Shown piece by piece: positions 30,249-38,460 of a stretch of 64,000 bases of DNA. The stretch covers positions 248,001-312,000 of the forward strand of contig NZ_JAATVY010000004.1 in assembly GCF_011947195.1 (NCBI RefSeq), in the 5' to 3' direction. The stretch's first letter is position 1. Every line of letters begins with the position of its first letter. This DNA is from Planosporangium thailandense (GTDB lineage: Bacteria > Actinomycetota > Actinomycetes > Mycobacteriales > Micromonosporaceae). The translations under genes and the position numbers were made by a program. Below the pieces are notes generated by a model. The model was not told the origin of the DNA. It saw only the letters and a list, made by a program, of their open reading frames with translations, and did no database searches.

Positions 30249-31240
30249 AGCGTCGCAGACAGCGCCTTGACCGGCATGCTCAACTCCTCGAGCAGCGCCA
30301 GGTCCTCGTCGGGGCGGCGGCCGAGCGTCGTGAGGTAGTTGCCGACGATCACGGCGTTCACCCCGCCCAGGAGGCCGTCCCGGGTGCCGAGGTCACCCAG
30401 CGTGATCTCCCGGCCGCCGGCGTAGCGCAGGATCGTACGCGGCAGCGCCAGCCGGAACGCGGCGATCGCCCGGAGCGCGTCCTTCGGGTCGAGTACCGGC
30501 TGGTCGGCCAGCGGCGTGCCGGGGCGCGGGTTGAGGAAGTTGAGCGGAACCTCGTGCGGGTCGAGCACCTGCAGCTGGGCGGCGAACTCGGCCCGCTGCT
30601 CGACGCTCTCGCCCAGGCCGAGGATGCCGCCGCAGCAGACCTCCATGCCGGAGTCGCGCACCATCCGCAGCGTGTCCCAGCGCTCCTCCCAGGAGTGGGT
30701 GGTGACGACGTTGGGGAAGTACGAGCGGGCCGTCTCGAGGTTGTGGTTGTAGCGGTGCACCCCGAGCTCGACGAGCTCGTCGACCTGTGCCTGCGTGAGC
30801 ATGCCGATCGAGGCCGCGATGTTGATGTCGACGGCCTCGCGGATCGCCGCCACGCCCTCGCGCAGCTGCGCCATCAGCTTGGCGTCCGGGCCGCGGACGG
30901 CGGCCACGATGCAGAACTCGGTCGCGCCGGTGGCCGCCGTCTGCTTGGCCGCCTCGACGAGCGCGGGGATGTCCAGCCAGACCGAGCGTACGGGCGACGC
31001 GAACAGGCCCGACTGCGAGCAGAAGTGGCAGTCCTCGGGGCAGCCGCCGGTCTTGAGCGACACGATGCCCTCGACCTCGACCTCCGGGCCGCACCAGCGC
31101 ATCCGTACCTGGTGGGCCAGTTCGAGAATGGACGGTATCTGGTCGTCGGGCAGCCGCAGCACCTCGAGCACGCCGGTCTCGTCCAGACCGACACCGGTCT
31201 CCAGAACGCGTTGGGCACGTGCAAGTACGGTCTCAGGCAT
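30245..31240 (-). CDS. bioB: Biotin synthase
   Basis: The 331-residue radical SAM enzyme inserts sulfur into dethiobiotin. The [4Fe-4S] motif is [11 protein letters not shown] near residue 72. Further conserved segments are [10 protein letters not shown]-like [38 protein letters not shown] and [15 protein letters not shown]. The ATG at 31240 is preceded by TAGGGT (31247-31252) with six bases between, suggesting a leaderless transcript. It is followed by bsaP and diverges from the bioF-bioD genes. Confidence 0.95.
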   Translation of the reverse strand: MPETVLARAQRVLETGVGLDETGVLEVLRLPDDQIPSILELAHQVRMRWCGPEVEVEGIVSLKTGGCPEDCHFCSQSGLFASPVRSVWLDIPALVEAAKQTAATGATEFCIVAAVRGPDAKLMAQLREGVAAIREAVDINIAASIGMLTQAQVDELVELGVHRYNHNLETARSYFPNVVTTHSWEERWDTLRMVRDSGMEVCCGGILGLGESVEQRAEFAAQLQVLDPHEVPLNFLNPRPGTPLADQPVLDPKDALRAIAAFRLALPRTILRYAGGREITLGDLGTRDGLLGGVNAVIVGNYLTTLGRRPDEDLALLEELSMPVKALSATL

Positions 31241-31356
31241 GGCCGTACCCTACAAGGCCCGGGGATCGGCCGCGCTGAGCGATCCCACCCGGAGTGATCT
31301 TCCTCGACGCGGGGTCCACGATGGGCGCACCGCGCCCGGAGCCGGCCCTCACGCTG

Positions 31357-31370
31357 CGCGTATATACGCG
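31357..31370. promoter_or_regulatory. Palindrome in the divergent biotin region, candidate operator
   Basis: CGCGTATATACGCG is a perfect 14-bp palindrome between bioB and the divergent gene at 31494. Its A/T-rich centre contrasts with the GC-rich surroundings. A biotin-responsive regulator could bind here, but no known BirA, BioR or BioQ consensus is matched. Confidence 0.35.
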
Positions 31371-31493
31371 GCTGATCTCGTCACGGAGCGCACCCGTGCA
31401 GCGATAGATAACCTACTCGGTGCCATCATGAGCCAGATGTCTCCGGACACGAACGGGGCGTCCTCAACTCGATACAACGCCAGGAGGCGTGCC

Positions 31494-31865
31494 ATGAACC
31501 GGCTCGAACGCGACGCGGCGTCTGTGTGGCACCCGTTCACTCAGAACAGCCCGTGGCACGGCGATCGGCGTACCGTCATCTCCCGGATCGGCGGGTCTTG
31601 GCAGTACGGCGTGGACCGCAACCGGGTCCTCGGCACGGCGTCGCCGGCTGCCGTCGCGGCGGGCCGCGCCGCGGCGACCGTACCCGGTGCCACGAAGGAG
31701 CCGCAGCTGCCGCCGCCCAACCCCGACGAGCCCGGCGGCCCGGGCCCGACCGACCCCGAGGGGCCGACCGACCCCAAGCCGACCGACCCGACCGACCCGA
31801 CCGGCCCCGACCAGCCGCCCGCGGTCAGCCGGGCGAAAGCGGCAGCGGGCGAGGTGACCGCGTGA
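31494..31865 (+). CDS. Unidentified protein with BioA-like N-terminus and Pro-rich tail
   Basis: This 123-residue protein has a good ribosome site, AGGAGG, 6-7 bases before the ATG. Its start, LERDAASVWHPFTQ, resembles the first segment of BioA (DAPA aminotransferase), where VWHPFTQ is characteristic. The rest does not: residues 62-105 are a Pro/Asp/Thr-rich series of GPTDP-like repeats, and no PLP domain is present. It overlaps bioF by 4 bp, so it belongs to the biotin operon. It may be a bioA remnant fused to unrelated sequence, or the match may be chance. Confidence 0.55.
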   Translation: MNRLERDAASVWHPFTQNSPWHGDRRTVISRIGGSWQYGVDRNRVLGTASPAAVAAGRAAATVPGATKEPQLPPPNPDEPGGPGPTDPEGPTDPKPTDPTDPTGPDQPPAVSRAKAAAGEVTA

Positions 31866-33040
31866 CGGCCGAACTCAGCATCGCGGCCGGCTGGCTCGAC
31901 GACCTCACGGCTGCCGCGGCCGACCGGGAGGCCGCCGGGCTACGGCGTGAGCTGCGCCCGCACGGGCCCGCGGATGAGGTCGTCGACCTCGCCGGCAACG
32001 ACTACCTCGGCCTGGCGACCCACCCGACGGTCGTCGAGGCGGCGGTGGACGCGGTCCGGGCGTACGGTCTCGGCGCCACCGGCTCACGGCTCGTCCGTGG
32101 CTCCACCCGCGCCCACGCCGACCTGGAGGCCGGCCTGGCCGACTGGCTGGGCACGCAGACCGCCCTGGTGTACTCGTCGGGCTTCCTCGCCAACGTGGGC
32201 GCGGTCCGGGCGCTCGCCCGCCCCGGCACCCTGATCGTCTCCGACGCGCACAACCATGCGTCGCTTGTGGACGGCTGCCGGACGGCGAAGGCCGGAAACG
32301 ACGGCGTACAGACCGTCGTGACCCCGCACGCCGACGTCTCGGCGGTACGCGACACGCTCGCCGCCCACCCCGGCCGCCCGGCGCTGGTCATCACCGAGTC
32401 GGTGTTCTCCGTCGACGGCGACCTCGCGCCGCTGGCGGCGCTGCACGCCGTCTGCCGGGAGTTCGGCGCCCTCCTGCTCGTCGACGACGCCCACGCCGTA
32501 GGGCTGCTCGGGCCGCGGGGCGCCGGTGGGGTCGCGGCCGCCGGTCTCGCCGGCGAACCGGACATCGTCGTGACCGCCACCCTGTCGAAGTCGTTCGGCG
32601 CGGCCGGTGGCCTGGTCGCCGGGCCGGCCCAGCTGCATCGGCACCTGGTCGACACCGGCCGCACCTTCATCTACGACACGGCGCTGCCGCCCGCGGTGGC
32701 GGCCGGCGCTGCCGCCGCGCTGCGCCTGATCGCCGCCGCTGCCGGGGACGAGCTGCGCGCCGAGCTCGCCGACCGGGCCGGGTACGCGACGGCCCGGCTG
32801 CGGGCGGCGGGCCTGGAGGTGCCCACGCCGTCCGCCGGGGTCCTGTCGGTCACCGCCCCCGGGCCGCAGCAGGCCGTCGGGTGGGCCGCCGCCTGCCGGG
32901 CGCGCGGCGTGGCCGTCGGCTGCTTCCGGCCGCCGTCCACCCCGGACAGCCGCTCGCGACTGCGGCTTACGATCAATGTCGGAGTGGCGCGCGACGACTT
33001 CGAGCGCGCCGTTGATGTGATCCTCGAGGAGCGCCCATGA
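31862..33040 (+). CDS. bioF: 8-amino-7-oxononanoate synthase
   Basis: The 392-residue PLP enzyme condenses pimeloyl thioester with alanine in biotin synthesis. The motifs NDYLGLATHP, TGSRLVRGSTRAHADLE, VDDAHAVGLLGPRGAG and the PLP lysine in TATLSKSFGAAGG are present. The GTG start at 31862 overlaps the upstream small gene. The bioD start overlaps its stop by 4 bp. No bioA gene, for the step between BioF and BioD, is present in the window. Confidence 0.94.
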   Translation: MTAELSIAAGWLDDLTAAAADREAAGLRRELRPHGPADEVVDLAGNDYLGLATHPTVVEAAVDAVRAYGLGATGSRLVRGSTRAHADLEAGLADWLGTQTALVYSSGFLANVGAVRALARPGTLIVSDAHNHASLVDGCRTAKAGNDGVQTVVTPHADVSAVRDTLAAHPGRPALVITESVFSVDGDLAPLAALHAVCREFGALLLVDDAHAVGLLGPRGAGGVAAAGLAGEPDIVVTATLSKSFGAAGGLVAGPAQLHRHLVDTGRTFIYDTALPPAVAAGAAAALRLIAAAAGDELRAELADRAGYATARLRAAGLEVPTPSAGVLSVTAPGPQQAVGWAAACRARGVAVGCFRPPSTPDSRSRLRLTINVGVARDDFERAVDVILEERP

Positions 33041-33753
33041 CACCATGGCGGGGGCCGGTCATCGTGACGGGCACCGACACCGGAGTCGGCAAGACCATCG
33101 TGACCGCCGCGATCGCCGCCGCCGCCACCCAGTCCGGGCTCCGGGTCGCCGTCGTCAAACCCGGCCAGACCGGTGTCGCGGACGGTGAGGAGACCGACGC
33201 CGAGGCCGTGCAGCGGTTCGCCGCGCCGGCGACCGTCCGTACCCTCGCCTCGTACCCCGACCCCCTCGCCCCGCTGACGGCCGCCCGGGTCGCCGGGCTC
33301 GCGCCCCTCGTGCTCGCCGACGTGCTCACGGCCGTCGAGGAGCTCGCCGCCGACCACGAGCTGGTCCTCGTCGAAGGGGCCGGCGGGCTGCTCGTACAGC
33401 TGGGTGACGGCGGCTGGAGCATCGCCGACCTGGCCATCGCGCTCGGCGCGCCGGCGGTCGTGGTCGCCCGTGCCGGGCTCGGCACGCTCAACCATGTCGC
33501 GCTGACCCTCGAAGCGCTCGACCGGCGCGAGATCCCGGCCGCGGTCGTGATCGGGTCGTGGCCCGCGCAGTCCGAGCTGGTGCACCGCACCAACCTGGAG
33601 GACCTGCCGACGGAGCTCGCCGGGATCGTGCCGGACGGGGTCGGCGGATGGCAGCCGGCCCGGTTCCGCGAGCGCGTCACCGACTGGCTGGCTCCGGAAC
33701 TGTACGGCGCCTTCGACGCCGAGAAGTTCCGGAGCGCAGCCTCGTCGGTCTAG
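33037..33753 (+). CDS. bioD: Dethiobiotin synthetase
   Basis: The 238-residue ATP-dependent enzyme closes the ureido ring of dethiobiotin. The P-loop is GTDTGVGKTIVTAAIA at the N-terminus, and LVEGAGGLLVQL supplies the second conserved motif. It overlaps bioF by 4 bp and is the last gene of the operon. A tandem duplication of the 3' end of the convergent glyA gene follows. Confidence 0.93.
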   Translation: MTPWRGPVIVTGTDTGVGKTIVTAAIAAAATQSGLRVAVVKPGQTGVADGEETDAEAVQRFAAPATVRTLASYPDPLAPLTAARVAGLAPLVLADVLTAVEELAADHELVLVEGAGGLLVQLGDGGWSIADLAIALGAPAVVVARAGLGTLNHVALTLEALDRREIPAAVVIGSWPAQSELVHRTNLEDLPTELAGIVPDGVGGWQPARFRERVTDWLAPELYGAFDAEKFRSAASSV

Positions 33754-33778
33754 CTTCCTTTAGCGGGTCGGTTCCCGT

Positions 33779-33816
33779 TTACGGAGTCGGCTCCCGGTTA
33801 CGGAGTCGGCTCCCAG
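33779..33816. repeat. 19-bp tandem duplication at the end of glyA
   Basis: TTACGGAGTCGGCTCCCGG (33779-33797) is repeated almost exactly at 33798-33816, which holds the glyA stop and last codons. A more diverged third partial copy may lie near 33760. The outer copy is outside the gene. Confidence 0.7.
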
Positions 33817-35069
33817 CCCGGCATCGGGTACGCGGCCAGCAGCTCCCGTACCTGGGCTGCGATGTTGTCCAGGGTGGCCTCGTCGTCCTTGGCCGCCGCG
33901 TCGACCGCCTCGGAGATCCAGGCCGCGACCTGCGGCATCTGCGCCTCGGTGAGCCCCCGCGTGGTTAGCGCGGGCGTACCGAGCCGCAGCCCGGACGGGT
34001 CGAACGGCTTGCGCGGGTCGTACGGGACGGTGTTGTAGTTGGTCTCGATGCCGGCGCGGTCGAGCGCGCGGGCCACCGGCTTGCCCCCGATACCTTTGTT
34101 GGTCAGGTCGATCAGGAGCAGGTGGTTGTCGGTGCCGCCGGTGACCAGGTCGAAGCCGCGCTCGGTCAGCGCGGCGGCCAGGGCCTTGGCGTTCGCGACG
34201 ACCTGGTGGGCGTAGCGGCTGAAGTCGGGCGTCGAGGCCTCCTTCAGCGCGACCGCGATGCCGGCGGTGGTGTGGTTGTGCGGGCCGCCCTGCAGGCCGG
34301 GGAAGACCGCCTTGTCGATCGCCTTGGCGTGCTCGGCCGTGGTCATGATCATGGCGCCGCGCGGGCCGCGCAGCGTCTTGTGCGTGGTCGTCGTGATCAC
34401 GTCGGCGTGCCCGACCGGCGAGGGGTGCGCGCCACCGGCGATCAGACCCGCGATGTGGGCGATGTCGGCGACCAGGACGGCCCCGACCTCCCGGGCGATC
34501 TCGGCGAACGCCGGGAAGTCGATCGTGCGCGGGATCGCCGTGCCACCCGCAATCAGGATCTTCGGCCGTTCCCGGCGGGCCAGGTCGCGGACCTGGTCCA
34601 GGTCGATGCGGCCGTCCTCGCGGCGTACCTCGTAGCGCACCGGGCGGAACCAGGCGCCGGTCGCCGAAACGCCCCAGCCGTGGGTCAGGTGACCGCCCAT
34701 CGGCAGCGACAGGCCCATGACCGGGTCGCCGGGCTGGGCGAACGCCAGGTAGACGGCGAGGTTGGCCGGCGAGCCGGAGTACGGCTGGACGTTGGCGTGC
34801 TCGACGCCGAACAGCGCCTTCGCCCGGTCGATCGCGAGCTGCTCGATCTGGTCGATGAAGAGCTGGCCCTCGTAGTAGCGCTTACCCGGGTACCCCTCGG
34901 AGTACTTGTTGGTCAGCACCGAGCCGGTCGCCTCGAGCACGGCGGGGGAGACGTAGTTCTCCGATGCGATCATCCGCAGGACGTCGTGCTGGCGTCGCGC
35001 TTCACCTTCGACCAGCGCGGCCAGTTCCGGGTCTTGCGCGGTCAGGTGCGGGATCGGTGGGAGATGCAT
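33798..35069 (-). CDS. glyA: Serine hydroxymethyltransferase
   Basis: The 423-residue PLP enzyme interconverts serine plus tetrahydrofolate with glycine plus methylene-tetrahydrofolate. The PLP lysine lies in TTTTHKTLRGPRGAMI, and IASENYVSPAV, NKYSEGYPGKRYY and VQPYSGSPANLAVY are conserved. The start is ATG at 35069, behind a GGAGGGG ribosome site; an in-frame start at 35108 would run toward the riboswitch. A ZTP-type riboswitch in the leader suggests control by folate or purine precursor status. Confidence 0.95.
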   Translation of the reverse strand: MHLPPIPHLTAQDPELAALVEGEARRQHDVLRMIASENYVSPAVLEATGSVLTNKYSEGYPGKRYYEGQLFIDQIEQLAIDRAKALFGVEHANVQPYSGSPANLAVYLAFAQPGDPVMGLSLPMGGHLTHGWGVSATGAWFRPVRYEVRREDGRIDLDQVRDLARRERPKILIAGGTAIPRTIDFPAFAEIAREVGAVLVADIAHIAGLIAGGAHPSPVGHADVITTTTHKTLRGPRGAMIMTTAEHAKAIDKAVFPGLQGGPHNHTTAGIAVALKEASTPDFSRYAHQVVANAKALAAALTERGFDLVTGGTDNHLLLIDLTNKGIGGKPVARALDRAGIETNYNTVPYDPRKPFDPSGLRLGTPALTTRGLTEAQMPQVAAWISEAVDAAAKDDEATLDNIAAQVRELLAAYPMPGWEPTP

Positions 35070-35101
35070 GAGGGCCCCTCCAGGCAGGCTCGGCCGAGGA
35101 C

Positions 35102-35185
35102 CGGACACCCAGGCGCGCGGTGTCGCAATCGAGGTCGCTCCCCGGTGGTCGGTTCCACCTTTTGCATGCGCCAGTCACGAGTACC
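35102..35185 (-). ncRNA. ZTP (pfl) riboswitch in the glyA leader
   Basis: On the minus strand the leader has the three conserved blocks of the pfl motif in order: CGTGACTGGCGC (35168-35179), ACCGGGGAGCGACC (35133-35146) and CGCGCCTGGGTGTCCG (35102-35117). This class binds ZMP/ZTP, an intermediate that builds up when formyl-folate is scarce, and often precedes glyA and other one-carbon genes. The glyA ribosome site is about 25 bases downstream. Confidence 0.82.
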
Positions 35186-35221
35186 CCTCGATCTTAGCCG
35201 GGGGTCCGTAAGGTTTCGCAC

Positions 35222-36319
35222 GTGAGAATGCGGACCTGCGCCGTGCTGGCGGCGCTGCTGGCGATCGGCGGCTGTTCGGCGGGCACAGCGAAGGCCTCCT
35301 GGAAGACTCCGGCGTCCGCCGGCGCGGGCCACGGCGTGGCCGCCTCGCCTTCCCCGTCGCCGTCGCTTTCCCCGTCGCCGTCGCGCAGCGGGGACATCAC
35401 GCTCGAGTTCGCCGGCGACGTGCACTTCGCCGACCGTACGGCCAAGCTGCTGGCCGACCCGGCCACCGCCTTCGGTCCGATCGCCTCGGTGTTCAAGGAC
35501 GCTGACGTCGCCATGGTCAACCTGGAGACGTCGGTCACCGACCGGGGTACCCCCGAGCCCAAGGAGTTCCACTTCCGGGCGCCCGCCACGGCCTTCGACG
35601 CGGTCCGCGCCGCCGGCGTGGACGTCGTCACGGTCGCGAACAACCATGCGCTGGACTACGGACGTACCGGGCTCGCCGACACCCTCGACGACGCCCACAA
35701 GGCCGGGGTACCGGCGATCGGCGCCGGCCAGAACGCCACCGAGGCGTATGCGCCGTGGGTGACCACGGTCCGGGGTACCCGCATCGCCTTCGTCGCCGTC
35801 AGCCAGATCCACGAGCTCGAGAGCAGTTGGGCCGCCACCGACAACCGGTCCGGTATCGCCATGGCCTCCGACGTCGCCCGCTCGATCGCCGCGGTGCGCG
35901 CCGCGCGGGCGCAGGCCGACGTGGTCATCGTGTACGTGCACTGGGGCCAGGAAGGAAACGACTGCCCAACCGGCGAGCAGAAGACCTTCGCGGCCCGCAT
36001 GGCCGAGGCCGGCGCCACCGCCGTCGTGGGTACCCATGCCCACCTGCTGCTCGGCGACGGCATGATCGGCAAGACCTATGTCGCGTACGGGCTGGGAAAC
36101 TTCCTGTGGTGGCGCGACGACGCGTTCAGCAACGACACGGGAGTGCTGCGCCTGACCTTGCACGGCGGCGCGGTGAGCCGTTCGGAGCTGGTACCCGCGT
36201 CCATCTCGAGGGACACCGGCCAGCCGCTGCCGGTCAGCGGCGGGGAAGCGGACCGGATTGTGAAAAAGTACGCCGATCTGCATTCGTGTACGGGGCTGGC
36301 GCCGGCTCCGCGCGGGTGA
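35222..36319 (+). CDS. CapA-family lipoprotein (metallophosphatase-like)
   Basis: The 365-residue product has a lipoprotein signal peptide ending in LLAIGGC, a Ser/Pro linker (about residues 38-57), and a CapA/PgsA-type calcineurin-like domain with EFAGDVHFAD, VNLETSVTD, VANNHALDYG, IVYVHWGQEG and VVGTHAHLLLGDG metal-ligand motifs. It should be anchored outside the membrane. CapA homologues act in poly-gamma-glutamate export, but no pgs genes are nearby, so the function is open. The GTG start at 35222 is preceded by TAAGGT with seven bases between. Confidence 0.85.
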   Translation: MRMRTCAVLAALLAIGGCSAGTAKASWKTPASAGAGHGVAASPSPSPSLSPSPSRSGDITLEFAGDVHFADRTAKLLADPATAFGPIASVFKDADVAMVNLETSVTDRGTPEPKEFHFRAPATAFDAVRAAGVDVVTVANNHALDYGRTGLADTLDDAHKAGVPAIGAGQNATEAYAPWVTTVRGTRIAFVAVSQIHELESSWAATDNRSGIAMASDVARSIAAVRAARAQADVVIVYVHWGQEGNDCPTGEQKTFAARMAEAGATAVVGTHAHLLLGDGMIGKTYVAYGLGNFLWWRDDAFSNDTGVLRLTLHGGAVSRSELVPASISRDTGQPLPVSGGEADRIVKKYADLHSCTGLAPAPRG

Positions 36320-36650
36320 CGCGGGGCGCTCCCCAACGCGACCTGCCTGTACTGAGCTGATCTTGCTGGTGGTATCGGTCACAAGACAGGCGACTGCGGC
36401 GGCGGGTGGTGCAGCGGCTGGTGCGGCGGCTGACAAGGTCGGCCGGTGGTCGGCCCGTGGTTGGCCGGGCTGCGCCAATGTGCGGGGCCGGCCATGTTTT
36501 CCCTGGTCGCGGTGCATCTCGGTGGCCTCCGCCTGGGTTTCGGAGCCCTGCTGATCGGGGTGCGCGACGCGCCGAGGGGGGCCCGGTTTGGCAGTGGGGG
36601 CTCGACTGGGCTAAAGTTCTCATCCGTCGCCGGGAACACACGGTGACGGT
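36320..36650. other. Intergenic region before the tRNA genes
   Basis: No supported gene is visible in these 331 bases. The last part, near CTAAAGTTCTC at 36611-36621, has an AT-rich TAAAGT that could be the -10 box of the tRNA transcript. Open frames on both strands are shadows without ribosome sites. Confidence 0.5.
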
Positions 36651-36723
36651 GCGGACGTAGCGCAGTTGGTAGCGCATCACCTTGCCAAGGTGAGGGTCGC
36701 GGGTTCGAGTCCCGTCGTCCGCT
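36651..36723 (+). tRNA. tRNA-Gly (GCC)
   Basis: A 73-base cloverleaf with acceptor GCGGACG/CGTCCGC, anticodon loop TTGCCAA (GCC), and T-loop TTCGAGT. CCA is not encoded. It is the first of three tRNA genes. Confidence 0.96.
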
Positions 36724-36757
36724 CGGAGGCCGCCAGATAATCTCGAGGCGACGCCCC

Positions 36758-36828
36758 GGTGGAGTGGCCGAGAGGCGAGGCAACGGCCTGCAAAGCCGTG
36801 TACACGGGTTCAAATCCCGTCTCCACCT
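36758..36828 (+). tRNA. tRNA-Cys (GCA)
   Basis: A 71-base cloverleaf with acceptor GGTGGAG/CTCCACC, anticodon stem ACGGC/GCCGT and loop CTGCAAA (anticodon GCA). T-loop TTCAAAT. It lies 34 bp after tRNA-Gly. Confidence 0.96.
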
Positions 36829-36868
36829 CGAGAGTGAGTACACGGGGGCTCAACAAACGCAAGACCCA

Positions 36869-36940
36869 GGGCGATTGGCGCAGTGGGAGCGCGCTTCCTT
36901 GACACGGAAGAGGTCACTGGTTCAAACCCAGTATCGCCCA
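36869..36940 (+). tRNA. tRNA-Val (GAC), integration target
   Basis: A 72-base cloverleaf with acceptor GGGCGAT/ATCGCCC, anticodon stem CTTCC/GGAAG and loop TTGACAC (anticodon GAC). The next three bases are CCA. Its 3' part is duplicated at 53428-53472, so it is the integration site of the island to its right. Confidence 0.96.
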
Positions 36941-36941
36941 C
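36897..36941 (+). repeat. attL-type site at the 3' end of tRNA-Val
   Basis: These 45 bases, from CCTTGACACGGAAGAGG to CAGTATCGCCCAC, cover the anticodon-to-acceptor 3' portion of tRNA-Val. They match 53428-53472 with two mismatches. The integrase gene lies just inside this end, as is usual for tRNA-targeting elements. Confidence 0.85.
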
Positions 36942-36961
36942 CAGATAAAACCGCAGGTAGG

Positions 36962-37004
36962 CGGCTCGTTACCGAGATCAAGGTAACGAGCCGTTCTGCT
37001 TTTG
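36962..37004 (+). terminator. Terminator after the tRNA genes
   Basis: CGGCTCGTTACC (36962-36973) pairs perfectly with GGTAACGAGCCG (36982-36993) around eight bases, followed by TTCTGCTTTTG. It is a classical intrinsic terminator 20 bp after tRNA-Val. Confidence 0.85.
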
Positions 37005-37191
37005 TGCATTACAAGTGGAGCAAATGTGGAGCACGTGATCGTTTTGCGGCTCCGCCGTCTTGTGTAGGGCGATTTCTGGTCGTCGATGTGCCGGCTGGCT
37101 GCTGGGTAGCCCGTGGGGGCGTGCGGGCGGCTGTGGCCGGGTGACGGCGGCGGGGCGGCGCGTTGGCGCCGCCCCGACCGGTCGTTGGTGG

Positions 37192-38335
37192 TCAGGCCGC
37201 GATGGGTGGGTTGGCGGTGCGGCCGGGCTGGTGGGCCTCCCAGCGGGCCTGGAGGGCGTCGACGATGCGTTGCCGCATGGCGGGGGTGACGTGGCTGTAG
37301 ATGCCGCGGACCCCGGCCAGCCGGTGGCCGAGGCGTTGGGCCTGGGCGACTTCGGGGATGTCGTCTTCGATGAGCCAGGTTTTGTGCGTGTGGCGGAGGT
37401 CGTGGAAGTGCATCCCGGCGATGACCGGCGGCAGGCCGTTGCGCTGGTTGCCGTTGACCGCGGGGCCGAACACGCGGCGGGACATCGACGAGCGGCGGAG
37501 CAGGCCGCCGCGGGCGCCGCAGAAGACCTGGTCGTGATCGTGACCGTCGAGAACCTGGCGGAGCAGGCCGACCAGGAACGGCGGGATGTGGACGTCGCGG
37601 GCGGAGTCGGGGGTCTTGGGCGGGCCGAGGTAGAGCTCGCCGGCGACCTCGTGCAGGGCGCCGACTTTCGGGTCGACGCGCAGCATCCCGTCGTCGAGGT
37701 GGGTGTTGGTGCGGGCGAGGCCGGCGAGTTCGCCCCAGCGCATGCCGGTGTACGCGGCGGTGATGACGAGGATCTGGTCGCTGAACCGGTCGATGCGGGA
37801 GGCGATCTCGTTGACCTGCGCGGGGGTCGCGTGCGGCCGTTCGTCCGCGCGTCGGGTGATGACCTTGACGCCGTGGCAGGGGTTGTAGGGGATGCGCCGG
37901 TCGATGACGGCCTCGCGCATCAACAGGCTGAATAGTGACATGACGCTGGCGACGCTGCTGTCGGCCAGGTGTTGTTTGAGGTGTTTGACGAAGACCTTGA
38001 CCGACTGGCGGGTGATCTGGTTGAGCGGGGTGTCGCCGAAGCGGGGCAGGATGTGGTTGCGCAGATGGCTGCGGTAGGCCGCCCACTTGGCCGGGCCGGC
38101 GATGTGGCCGGGTTCCCAGATGGCGACCCATTCGGCGAGGGTGATCCGGCCGAGGGCGGGGTCGAGGTAGGTGTCGAGGGCCTGTTCGACCTCGACCTGC
38201 TTGCAGCGCAGTTCGGCGGCGGCCTTGGTGGGGTGCCAGGAGTCGGTGCCGACGGTGCCGTCGGCGAGCCGGTACCGGACGCGGTAGCGGGCGGTGCGTT
38301 TTTCTATCCAGGCACCCTGCGGCCAGTTCGCTCAT
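37192..38335 (-). pseudogene. Tyrosine recombinase (phage-type integrase), N-terminus frameshifted
   Basis: The frame encodes an integrase of about 380 residues: an N-terminal AWIEKRTARYRVRYRLADG segment, a SAM-like core-binding region (HLRNHILPRFGDTPLNQI) and a catalytic domain with Arg in TGMRWGELAGL, HFHDLRHTH, the LGH region and Tyr in GIYSHVTP. The catalytic residues are intact. However, no ATG, GTG or TTG occurs in frame between the TGA at 38332-38334 and the Met at 37941. An ATG at 38335 in another frame (MSELAAG) would join the integrase frame if one base were removed near 38312-38318. It is therefore frameshifted or a sequence error is present. Confidence 0.8.
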
Positions 38336-38460
38336 CTCGCCGGCGGCAGCCATCACCAGGTTTTCAGAGTGTGGAACTGGCCCCAGTTCCATTCATCTGC
38401 GAATGTACGTAGACGTTGGACAAGATCGCCAATAGGTGGCACGAGCAGGAGAGTACCCAG

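Noticed and set aside
31395-31415. BioR-type operator near GATAGATAAC
   Set aside because: The resemblance is partial and BioR is a proteobacterial regulator. The symmetry is poor.
36914-38392. Long minus-strand open frame of 492 codons
   Set aside because: It is an Arg/Pro-rich shadow in another frame of the integrase. The integrase frame carries the conserved catalytic motifs.
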